This document shows, one piece after another, positions 1 to 5,805 of a DNA stretch of 6,768 nucleotides (its first letter is position 1; every line of letters starts with the position of its first letter). The notes under the pieces were generated by a model. It saw only the letters and a list, made by a program, of their open reading frames with translations, had not been told where the DNA came from and did not search any database. This DNA is from Campylobacterales bacterium. GTDB lineage: Bacteria > Campylobacterota > Campylobacteria > Campylobacterales > Arcobacteraceae. Made by a program: the position numbers and the translations under genes. The stretch spans positions 1 to 6,768 of the forward strand of contig JAMOPZ010000435.1 of NCBI GenBank assembly GCA_027064245.1, given 5' to 3'.

Positions 1-658
1 ATTTAAACTGTGATTTCATATAGATTACCCATTTACGCGATACTAGATTGTCTATATAATTCTCAAAGTAATTAGGGTTTTTTAGTTCATCATGAACCTC
101 TAAACTACCATCATAATAAGCCTTTTTGACTCTCTTTATAAAGATACCTCTAAACACTTTACTCATAGCTTTAACAGGAAATAAAAACTTAGATTTATCT
201 TCATCAATATCCCACCATTTCAAGTTAGAAGCAAATTGTTTTAAGGTCTCTGCTGATGATTTAAAAAGTATCTCATAAAATATATTTTGGTTATAAATAG
301 CTATCTCAAAGAGTTGGTTTGGAACAGTAAAAACTGTATGGTAATAGGGAACATCAAGAGTAGTTTTAAGTCGTTTTTCTATCCAATCATAACGTTTATC
401 CCCTTGACACTTAGGACAGTTTCTATTACGACATGAGTTGTATGCAAACTCTATATTTTTACAATCACCACACTCTTTGGCGTTATAACCCATAGCAGAA
501 GTTCTACACTCAGATATATCTCTTATGGCTTTTAACTGTATAGAATTTAGTTTATTTCTAGCAATATAATCATCCCCATAAAGTTTGAATATATCTTGCA
601 TCTCATATTTGGGTTTATAGCTTTTAGTATCATCTGATAAAGTTTGAATTTTACACAT
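1..658 (-). pseudogene. IS91-family transposase, 5' part, HUH segment missing, cut by window edge
   Basis: The minus strand is open without a stop from the ATG at 658 to the window edge (219 codons). IS91-family transposases are HUH/Y2 rolling-circle enzymes. The N-terminal part carries the family's zinc-binding region: Cys51, Cys63, Cys66, Cys76, Cys81 and Cys84, including the SCRNRNCPKCQ block. It is followed by the usual YYHTVFTVPNQL segment (about residues 113-124) and, near 158-170, by FLFPVKAMSKVFRG. In intact relatives an HxH (HUH) nuclease motif of the HPHIH type lies between LKQFAS and FLFP. Here residues run LKQFASNLKWWDIDEDKSKFLFP, so roughly 60 residues with the metal-binding histidines appear deleted in frame. 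The start has no clear Shine-Dalgarno sequence and the frame stays open upstream to about 743. The C-terminal tyrosine region lies outside the window. I am sure of the family; the deletion is judged from memory of the family. Confidence 0.5.
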
Positions 659-729
659 ATTGGAGTTATAGCAGATTTGTTTACGAAGGATTAAAAATAT
701 GTCATTTTGCAACGAAATGGATGGAAATC

Positions 730-756
730 TTGCCGTTAGGCTTCATATAACGGCAA
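730..756. repeat. 9-bp perfect inverted repeat (hairpin) between attC-like site and IS91 gene
   Basis: TTGCCGTTA at 730-738 and TAACGGCAA at 748-756 are perfect complements around a 9-base loop. The right arm overlaps the R' box of the attC-like site (745-751). The left side carries GTTAGGC (735-741), a perfect match to the GTTRRRY integron core motif. The hairpin lies about 70 bp upstream of the transposase start, where IS91 elements keep their terIS end, which is also palindromic. It could be the IS end, part of an attC site, or both. Confidence 0.5.
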
Positions 757-878
757 AGTACAAAAATATGTACCCTGTTTCTTAAACTTTTAATATCTGA
801 TATGATAGCCAAGTTTTTAAACAAGTTAAAGTTTTTGTGCCTGAGGGTACATATTTTTGTTGCTACGATTTGTTATAT
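745..878 (-). other. attC-like integron recombination site (attC-1)
   Basis: This is a 134-bp imperfect palindrome with attC architecture. Read on the minus strand, the R'' box ATATAAC (878-872) is a perfect complement of the R' box GTTATAT (751-745). Inside, after unpaired spacers of 11 and 8 bases, is a perfect 17-bp stem: 760-776 (ACAAAAATATGTACCCT) with 844-860. After gaps of 7 and 9 bases, a third pair follows, AAACTTT at 784-790 with AAAGTTT at 828-834. That leaves a 37-base variable loop. R'' begins one base after the TAG stop codon of the small gene, as in tightly packed cassettes. The box fits the general RYYYAAC/GTTRRRY pattern only loosely but keeps the invariant AAC/GTT. The site shares AACAAA-x-C-x-TAG with the second attC-like site at 3971-4103. 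Confidence 0.5.
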
Positions 879-1130
879 CTACTCGAATAAATCTTTATAA
901 GATAGCTTTTTCATTCCAGTTTTTCCACCAACTGCTCCAATTCCACAATACCATGCCAAATCACTACTATATTTATATTTAGAAATACAGTATTTTTTAG
1001 TATTTAGTGTACTATCTTCTTTATTTTGAACAGCGATATCATAACCATGTGACCATGCTTTATAAAAATCATTATTATTTAATCCAAACAAAAATTGGCT
1101 ATACAGTAGTAAAAAAAGAACTTTTTTCAT
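879..1130 (-). CDS. Small secreted protein of unknown function (83 aa)
   Basis: I do not recognise a family. The first 16 or so residues (MKKVLFLLLYSQFLFG) are a typical Sec signal peptide: two lysines, a hydrophobic run and a small residue at the end. The mature part would be about 67 residues, rich in Tyr and Lys, and probably periplasmic or secreted. It has two cysteines (Cys48 and Cys62) that could form a disulphide, and a glycine-rich stretch GIGAVGGKTG (63-72). The signal-peptide Met is chosen because AAGG (1140-1137) sits six bases upstream. The stop codon is immediately followed by the R'' box of an attC-like site, so this looks like the single gene of an integron cassette. Cassette genes are often small, secreted and without known relatives. 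Confidence 0.5.
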   Translation of the reverse strand: MKKVLFLLLYSQFLFGLNNNDFYKAWSHGYDIAVQNKEDSTLNTKKYCISKYKYSSDLAWYCGIGAVGGKTGMKKLSYKDLFE

Positions 1131-1153
1131 TTAAAACCTTGAAAATTAAATTT

Positions 1154-1199
1154 ACCTAATTTACTTTCATAAATAGGTATATTTAAAATTAGGTTTTTT
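1154..1199. repeat. AT-rich nested hairpin followed by a T run, upstream of the small gene
   Basis: ACCTAATTT (1154-1162) pairs perfectly with AAATTAGGT (1186-1194). Nested inside, TAAATA (1170-1175) pairs with TATTTA (1180-1185) around a GGTA loop. On the plus strand a run of six T (1194-1199) follows, so it looks like a weak intrinsic terminator in that direction, although no plus-strand gene precedes it. On the minus strand it lies in the leader of the small gene, ending about 14 bases before the AAGG ribosome site, where it could affect translation. Low GC makes chance structure possible. Confidence 0.5.
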
Positions 1200-1222
1200 G
1201 TATTTCACTAATGCTAATCTCT

Positions 1223-1240
1223 GATATAACTATTTATTCA
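1223..1240 (-). other. attI-like insertion junction A
   Basis: GATATAAC followed by TATTTATTCA on the plus strand; on the minus strand the G^TT point is at 1230/1229. The 13 bases AACTATTTATTCA (1228-1240) recur exactly at 6716-6728, where a second cassette-like unit starts. Read on the minus strand, the shared part lies 5' of the G^TT point, which is what attI supplies when a first cassette inserts. No GTTATAT or other R'' partner is visible to the right (1240-1420), so this is not the end of another attC. It lies 275 bp from the start of the divergent integrase remnant, as expected for attI. Confidence 0.5.
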
Positions 1241-1245
1241 TTACA

Positions 1246-1251
1246 ATTATA
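1246..1251 (-). promoter_or_regulatory. Candidate cassette promoter (Pc) -10 box, junction A
   Basis: TATAAT on the minus strand, 16 bases upstream of the G^TT point and directed into the cassette. The same TATAAT occurs 17 bases from the second junction (6735-6740). No good -35 box is visible; Campylobacterota housekeeping promoters often lack one. Conservation at both junctions is the main support. Confidence 0.5.
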
Positions 1252-1505
1252 GGCATATTACCCTTAAAACACACTATTAACTAGCAAAAACTATGCACTG
1301 TTAAAAGGAGAAATATTGCTCAATATTGTAAATTCTATGACAAAATGCAATATTTTTAAGATATTTACAATTTTTTAACTATTATCCTTAAAGAAAAAGT
1401 ATGCTGTTTATACTTTTATTGCCATTATTGAGACATCAGTGATCTATTAATTGTAAATATTCCATTAAAAGAGCATAGTTTAGCTTAAAATTTGAGGGGA
1501 AAATT
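1252..1505. promoter_or_regulatory. Integrase leader and attI flank with repeated inverted motifs
   Basis: No gene is supported here. The segment holds several inverted repeats: AAATATTGC (1311-1319) with GCAATATTT (1347-1355), ATTGTAAAT (1325-1333) with ATTTACAAT (1363-1371), and a 12-bp pair ATATTTACAATT (1361-1372) with AATTGTAAATAT (1449-1460). TTGTAAAT-type half sites thus occur three times, which could be integrase or repressor binding sites. GAGGGGA at 1494-1500 is a good ribosome site five bases before the integrase ATG at 1506. TTAAAAT around 1484 is a possible integrase -10 box but lies very close to that ribosome site. Confidence 0.5.
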
Positions 1506-1863
1506 ATGGAAGTTAAGAAAAAACTACTTGATATTGTGAGAGATACTATACGGTTTAAGCATTATAGTTTATCTACTGAACGGACTTATATACACTGGAT
1601 AAAGCATTAAACACCCAAAGGATATGGGTAAAGCAGAAATTGAAGAATATTTAACATCATTGGCTATTCAAAATAGGGTTGCATCAAGTACACAAAATCA
1701 AGCTTTTAGACACTCTTACGCAACTCATCTTCTCCAAGCAGGAATAGATTTAAGGTCAATCCAAGAGCTTTTAGGACATAAATCGGTTGAAACAACGATG
1801 ATATATACTCACGTAGTCACTGAAATAAACAAAACAAAACTCATAAGTCCCCTAGACTTTTAA
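1506..1863 (+). pseudogene. intI: Integron-type tyrosine recombinase remnant (frameshift plus internal deletion)
   Basis: Integron integrases join attI and attC sites. The reading frame from the ATG at 1506 gives 34 residues (including RDTIRFKHYSLSTERTYIHW) and stops at 1608-1610. This matches the N-terminal SAM-like domain of IntI proteins. After a +1 shift, homology resumes at KHPKDMGKAEIEEYLT (about 1609 onward), so a short frameshifting deletion is likely. A second, in-frame loss occurs near 1704/1705: STQNQA is joined straight to FRHSYATHLLQAG. About 170 residues seem missing, including the first catalytic Arg, the catalytic Lys, the His of the HxxR box and the integron-specific insert. 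The box II Arg, the LLGH His and the nucleophile Tyr (TTMIYTHV) remain, as does the SPLD tail typical of IntI. The total is about 118 codons against roughly 320-340 in intact proteins. It cannot be active as read. It ends 12 bp before recN. Confidence 0.5.
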
Positions 1864-1875
1864 AAAGGCACACAA

Positions 1876-3408
1876 ATGATAGAAAGATTTTACTTAAAAG
1901 ATTACCTAAGTTTTAAAGAGGTTGCACTTGAATTTTCCTCTGGATTGATAGTTTTTACTGGTCCTAGTGGGAGTGGAAAGTCTATACTTATAAACTCTAT
2001 TCTTACATCTTTGGGAGCAAGTAGTTGTGATGCTTCGGTTTGTGAATCTCGGGTTACTTGGAATATTGATGATGTTGGGATTATTGGAGATGAAGTTAAT
2101 ATTTTTAAACATATTAGAAAAGAGAAGTCACGCTATCTTATAAATAACCAAAGTGTTTCTAAAAAATCTATGAATAGTATCGCTTCAAATTATTTAAGAC
2201 ATCTGAGTTTAAAAGATTTTAGTGATTTTGAAAATGAAAATCTATTGGATATTTTAGATACAAAAATAGCTAATAAATCTAAAAAAATCATCACTCTAAA
2301 GAAGAAATATCAAAACAGTTTTATAGAGTACAAAGAGGTAAAAACAGAACTTAAAAAGATAGAAGAGAAAGAGAAAAAAATAGTAGAACTTAAAGAGTTT
2401 ACAGCCTTTGAGATAAAAAAAATAGAAGATATAAATCCAATAATATCAGAAGATGAAGAGCTTATTCTTATAAAAAAAGAGCTTTCTAAAAAAGAGAAAG
2501 TTTTGGAAAATATTGCAAATGCAAATGCTATTTTCAACTATGAACATCATGCTACAAGTGCTTTAGATGCTCTTGATGTGGATAGTGCTTTTTTTAATGA
2601 TGCTATGAATGAACTCCGTGCAACACTTGACAGTGCAGAGGAGCGTTTTAGTGCTTTAGATGATGTTGATATTGAAAATATATTGAATCGAATCGAAGAG
2701 TTAAGTGGTTTAAAAAAGCGTTTTGGAAGTATAGAAGAGGCTTTATCGTATAAAGAACAAAAAAAGTTAGAGTTGATAGAGTATGAAAATATAGGGATAG
2801 AAAAAGGTGACTTAGAGAAGAGATATGAGGAGTTAAGCACTAAGCTCAAAGAGTTGGCTGAGGAGTTAAGCCGTATTCGTAAAATAGAGTTAAAAGTTTT
2901 TAGTAAAGAGTTAAACAGATATTTAAAAGAGCTTTATTTACGAGATGCACAGATAGAGATAAAAGAGATAGATTATGAGTATTTTGGAAAAGATGAGATA
3001 TGTATTACACTTAACGATACAGAACTCAACAAGATAAGTACAGGAGAGTTTAACCGATTACGTTTAGCTATTTTAGCCCTGAAATCTGAAAATATGAGTC
3101 AAGATGGAGGGGTTTTAATGTTAGATGAGATAGATGCAAATCTAAGTGGAGAGGAGTCTATGAGTGTAGCCAAAGTATTACGCCAACTCTCAAAACATTT
3201 TCAAATATTTGTAATATCCCATCAACCCCAACTTACATCTATGGGAGATGAACATTTTTTAGTTTATAAAGAGAAAGAAAAATCATTGGTAAAAAAGCTC
3301 TCATCTGTTGAGAAGATAGATGAGATAGCTAGGATTATTAGTGGGGATAGTGTATCGGCTGAGGCTAAAGAGTTTGCTAAGGAGTTGTTGGAGGTTAATA
3401 AGGGGTAG
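1876..3408 (+). CDS. recN: DNA repair protein RecN (SMC-like ATPase)
   Basis: RecN is a cytoplasmic SMC-family ATPase acting early in double-strand-break repair with RecA. Visible features are Walker A GPSGSGKS (residues 29-36), a long Lys/Glu-rich coiled-coil region (about 130-345), an ABC-type signature with STGEFNRLRLAIL (388-400), Walker B GVLMLDEIDA (412-421) and the H-loop VISHQPQL (446-453). At 510 residues it is shorter than E. coli RecN (about 550). As I recall, this is normal for Campylobacterota, and both ends look intact. The start is supported by AAAAAGG ending eight bases upstream. No convincing promoter of its own is seen in the 12-bp gap to the integrase remnant, so it may be read from the integrase leader. 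The convergent DUF2442 gene overlaps its last 14 bases. It is the only evident core gene here. Confidence 0.5.
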   Translation: MIERFYLKDYLSFKEVALEFSSGLIVFTGPSGSGKSILINSILTSLGASSCDASVCESRVTWNIDDVGIIGDEVNIFKHIRKEKSRYLINNQSVSKKSMNSIASNYLRHLSLKDFSDFENENLLDILDTKIANKSKKIITLKKKYQNSFIEYKEVKTELKKIEEKEKKIVELKEFTAFEIKKIEDINPIISEDEELILIKKELSKKEKVLENIANANAIFNYEHHATSALDALDVDSAFFNDAMNELRATLDSAEERFSALDDVDIENILNRIEELSGLKKRFGSIEEALSYKEQKKLELIEYENIGIEKGDLEKRYEELSTKLKELAEELSRIRKIELKVFSKELNRYLKELYLRDAQIEIKEIDYEYFGKDEICITLNDTELNKISTGEFNRLRLAILALKSENMSQDGGVLMLDEIDANLSGEESMSVAKVLRQLSKHFQIFVISHQPQLTSMGDEHFLVYKEKEKSLVKKLSSVEKIDEIARIISGDSVSAEAKEFAKELLEVNKG

Positions 3409-3640
3409 AAGTTGATTTTAAATATAAAATCTCAGGGTCTAAATCTAACTGATTGTCCCATTCTATACTATCAAAAGATATTCTTACACTTTTAAAGAGT
3501 TTTATATCTTTTAATTCTTGAAATTTACCTATCTCTAAATAAGGTTTAACATCAAATAGTTTTTCTTCCTTATTTTCAAATTTTAATAATAAAAAATAAT
3601 CATCAAGTGCTTTAACTTCTATAATTGCTAAATACATCAT
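3395..3640 (-). CDS. DUF2442-family small protein, putative antitoxin-like partner
   Basis: This 81-residue protein fits DUF2442. It begins with hydrophobic strands (MYLAIIEVKALDDYFLLLKF), followed by the typical KLFDVKPYL block (about 27-35) and a C-terminal WDNQLDLDPEILYLKS segment (about 61-76). DUF2442 genes usually sit next to DUF4160 genes and the pair is often discussed as a possible toxin-antitoxin system; I know of no settled function. It lies eight bases downstream of the DUF4160 stop, so the two are surely co-transcribed. ATGATG offers two starts; the ribosome site is weak. Its stop lies inside the end of recN (14-bp tail-to-tail overlap), which leaves no room for a downstream attC or terminator outside recN. 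Confidence 0.5.
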   Translation of the reverse strand: MMYLAIIEVKALDDYFLLLKFENKEEKLFDVKPYLEIGKFQELKDIKLFKSVRISFDSIEWDNQLDLDPEILYLKSTSTPY

Positions 3641-3648
3641 TATATCTT

Positions 3649-3915
3649 TTATCTTAAAGGGTCTATTTTAAAAGGTAATTCACCATTTTGAGCTAATTCC
3701 CAATCAGCTAGTAAATCTTCCTGTCTTAACTCAACCCATGCTAAAACTAATCTAAGTTTTTTTTTATGTAGTTTACCTTGTGTTAATTCAACATTTTTTA
3801 TATCTATAACTGCTTTGTCATCTTGATAGTAAACATGAATATGTGGTGGATTATGCTCATTTGGAGCGCAGTACATTCTGATAATTATTCCATAAAACAT
3901 TGATATTGTTGGCAT
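3649..3915 (-). CDS. DUF4160-family protein, putative toxin-like partner
   Basis: This 88-residue protein has the hallmark DUF4160 layout: an N-terminal PTISMFYGIIIRMY strand pair, then the conserved motif HNPPHIHVYY (residues 21-30, His21, His25 and His27), a short DKAVIDI strand, and a C-terminal helix with LVLAWVELRQEDLLADW (about 56-72) as in the family. The biochemical role is unknown, and the histidine cluster suggests metal binding or catalysis. AGGAG ends seven bases before the ATG, a strong ribosome site. It is first of a two-gene unit with DUF2442. It starts 61 bp after the G^TT point of the second attC-like site, so it reads as the first gene of a further integron cassette whose own attC is not present. 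Confidence 0.5.
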   Translation of the reverse strand: MPTISMFYGIIIRMYCAPNEHNPPHIHVYYQDDKAVIDIKNVELTQGKLHKKKLRLVLAWVELRQEDLLADWELAQNGELPFKIDPLR

Positions 3916-3970
3916 TTTTTTCTCCTAATTTTCTAGTTCACTTAACAATAGATGTATTGAATTTATCATT

Positions 3971-4103
3971 CTACAACACCTTACTTGAGGGATAAGGCGA
4001 TTTAACGGCTTAAATATTTGAACTTTTAAATATCTCAATGCGACACTTGAAAACTTGAATTATTTCCGTAGTAGCCTTGTTCTCTCCTATGTTTTGTTGT
4101 GTC
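3971..4103 (-). other. attC-like integron recombination site (attC-2)
   Basis: On the minus strand, R'' is ACACAAC (4102-4096, preceded by G at 4103) and R' is GTTGTAG (3977-3971). The boxes are 132 bp apart, close to the 134 bp of attC-1. The arms mirror each other. Nine-base spacers on each side are followed by GAGAGAACAAGGC (left arm, minus strand) against GAGGGATAAGGC (plus strand from 3987), with one extra base as in L boxes. Then come ACGG against ACGG and AAATAATTC against AAATATTTG. The R'/R'' match is only 5 of 7 here, but R'' matches the start of its own cassette 8 of 8. R'' starts 17 bases after the endonuclease stop. AACAAA-x-C-x-TAG is shared with attC-1. Confidence 0.5.
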
Positions 4104-4119
4104 TTTAAAGCTTAATTAT

Positions 4120-5799
4120 TTATGCAACCCATTTTTCAATACTATTATTTATAAATAAACTCCATTCTTCTTCATCTTCACAAGTTTGATTATATTTACA
4201 AATATCTTCCATCCAATTTTGTAATTTTGATGAATCATTAAAATTATTATTTTTAGCAGTATGTAAAAATTCTATAAATTGATCTATTGTTAATGGTACT
4301 ATTTTTGTTTGACCACCATACCTTTTAGTATTAAATCTATTTAAATTAAAGTAATGGGCTAATGCACCTTCACTAATTTTTGGAGCGATAAATAGGCAAT
4401 AAGTTTCTTTTCCAATCAATTTCTTAAAATCTCCGAAATGTCTTGGAACAGATTCTCCTTCCATATTAAATTGAGTATTTCCACCTGACATAGTAACTTC
4501 TGTAATTAAACCAAAATTATTATATTCTGCTTCAATATCTGGTTTTCCACCACCAGCTGTATTTAATGGTACACCTTCTAAATCCATAATAAAGTTTCCA
4601 TCAACTCTTTTAGAATAATTTATCATTACTAATGCTCTCCATACATTCCATTCTAAGAATAATGGAGCATCAGGTACATCTCTATTTTTAATTTGTTCAA
4701 AAATATTTATAATATCATCAAATTCTTTATATGTTTTTAGTTCTTGCTTTGTAGTTTTTATATTAGTTTCAAAAATCTGTTTTTCTAAAATATCTATTTT
4801 ATCTTTTAATACGTTAATTGAATATTTACCTATTTGTGTTTGCTTACCTAATTCGTTTAGTTTCTCAACAAGTTTATGTTCATTATCTGTAAATAATTGT
4901 AAACTTGTTGATGAAAATAAATAATCTTTAAAGTCTTTTTCTGTTTTAAATTCATTTATATCTTTATCTATATTTTTTAATATAAAATCTACATCTTTAA
5001 TTTTTGATGTAGATATTATTAATCTTAATGTTCTTTTTTCAAATGATATTATTTGAGTTGCTCTAATATGACGCATAAAAGCATCTCCATAATCTCTCAT
5101 TGTTGATTTCTTTGTTTTAAGAAATTCTTTTAATGATTCATCATCACTTTGTCTTCTTTTTAAATTCTTTGATTTAATTTCTTCACTAAATATTTCAAAT
5201 ACTTCTTTATTAAAACATTCATCAACATATGTTTTTCTACTGCCTTTAAACAGTTTTGCATTATTTCTAAAGTCTTTTATTTTTTCTACAATAATATTAA
5301 ATTTATTATGATGAATTAATTGAGTGAAAAATAATGATAATTCTGTTTTTGATATACCTTTCATCGTATCAATTAATCTAATTAATTCTAAATATGGTTT
5401 GACATTAAATCTATTAGTTTTGTCTTTGTGGTAATATGAAGGTAATTGAAATTTTAACATTTGTTTTAAATATACTTCATGTGGTCTTTTAGTAGTTATT
5501 AATTCATGTCCTATTTCAGTTAAATTTACAGTTGGATTTAAATCAAGAAATCCATAGGCTTTAGGGGCTCTTGTTATTCTATCTCTTCCTGCAAATCCTG
5601 GATCATTAGGTGTCTTTGTTCCTTCATAGAAGTCTGATTTTGCAAGTTCAAAAAAGAATTCTTTATGTAGTTCTTGATTTCGTTCCCACTTTTGTCCACT
5701 AAATTTATCTGTTAAGAGTTTAATTTCTGGAACAATTTTTTCAACTGTTCTTGGTGATGTAAAACCTAATAGTAATTTACTTTTACTTATACTAGCCAT
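4120..5799 (-). CDS. AlwI/BspD6I-family type II restriction endonuclease
   Basis: Enzymes of this family cut DNA a few bases outside a five-base asymmetric site (GGATC for AlwI; GAGTC for PleI, MlyI and BspD6I). At 559 residues it is near the family's usual size. N-terminal family marks are FTSPRTVEKI (13-22), GRDRITRAPKAYGF (71-84), FQLPS (117-121) and VKPYLELIRLI (133-143), forming the DNA-recognition half. The nuclease core has PLFLEWNVWRAL, GGGKPDIEAEY, ITEVTMSGGNTQF and ESVPRHF. Candidate catalytic residues are Glu383, Asp421, Glu434 and Glu447. Their spacing of 38, 13 and 13 equals that of the active-site residues I recall for BspD6I (418, 456, 469, 482). It starts six bases after the methyltransferase stop, with a weak ribosome site (TTTTGGGA) inside that gene, a spacing suiting methylase-first expression. 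The recognition site cannot be told from sequence. Confidence 0.5.
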   Translation of the reverse strand: MASISKSKLLLGFTSPRTVEKIVPEIKLLTDKFSGQKWERNQELHKEFFFELAKSDFYEGTKTPNDPGFAGRDRITRAPKAYGFLDLNPTVNLTEIGHELITTKRPHEVYLKQMLKFQLPSYYHKDKTNRFNVKPYLELIRLIDTMKGISKTELSLFFTQLIHHNKFNIIVEKIKDFRNNAKLFKGSRKTYVDECFNKEVFEIFSEEIKSKNLKRRQSDDESLKEFLKTKKSTMRDYGDAFMRHIRATQIISFEKRTLRLIISTSKIKDVDFILKNIDKDINEFKTEKDFKDYLFSSTSLQLFTDNEHKLVEKLNELGKQTQIGKYSINVLKDKIDILEKQIFETNIKTTKQELKTYKEFDDIINIFEQIKNRDVPDAPLFLEWNVWRALVMINYSKRVDGNFIMDLEGVPLNTAGGGKPDIEAEYNNFGLITEVTMSGGNTQFNMEGESVPRHFGDFKKLIGKETYCLFIAPKISEGALAHYFNLNRFNTKRYGGQTKIVPLTIDQFIEFLHTAKNNNFNDSSKLQNWMEDICKYNQTCEDEEEWSLFINNSIEKWVA

Positions 5800-5805
5800 A
5801 TATAA

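Larger units (their letters stand above)
751..1229 (-). mobile_element. Integron gene cassette 1 (small secreted protein), about 479 bp
   Basis: Proposed boundaries are the G^TT points at 1230/1229 and 751/750 on the minus strand. The unit holds one gene filling much of its length, followed at once by an attC-like site. If excised as a circle, its start (TTATATC) would join the terminal G to make GTTATATC. This complements the R'' box with its preceding base (GATATAAC, 879-872) over 8 of 8 positions. The resident R' box plus next base, GTTATATG, differs at the eighth base, as expected if those bases come from the next unit in the array. The divergent integrase remnant to the right gives the classical integron layout. 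Confidence 0.5.

Noticed and set aside
1154..1199. Intrinsic terminator on the plus strand
   Set aside because: There is a T run, but the stem is almost all A/T, with a 7-base bulge, and no plus-strand gene ends upstream. It is kept only as a hairpin.
1252..1505. LexA-type operator in front of the integrase
   Set aside because: No CTG(N10)CAG-type site was seen, and Campylobacterota generally lack a classical LexA circuit.
1624..1863. Free-standing 79-residue integrase-like protein
   Set aside because: Its ATG is the internal methionine of the HPKDMG motif with no ribosome site. The homologous N-terminus lies just upstream in another frame, so it is part of a broken gene.
1906..2849. Minus-strand open frames inside recN
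   Set aside because: They lie opposite a well-supported gene with all RecN motifs, have low-complexity Ser/Phe-rich translations and no ribosome sites.
4000..4006. GTTAAAT (minus strand) as an alternative R' box for attC-2
   Set aside because: It fits GTTRRRY perfectly, but pairs with R'' ACACAAC at only 4 of 7 bases and the arms inside it do not mirror each other. GTTGTAG at 3977-3971 gives matching arms and the expected length.
4010..4033. TTAAATAT direct repeat (4010-4017 and 4026-4033)
   Set aside because: It is only eight A/T bases, easily expected by chance in this composition, and lies inside the attC-2 palindrome, which explains it better.
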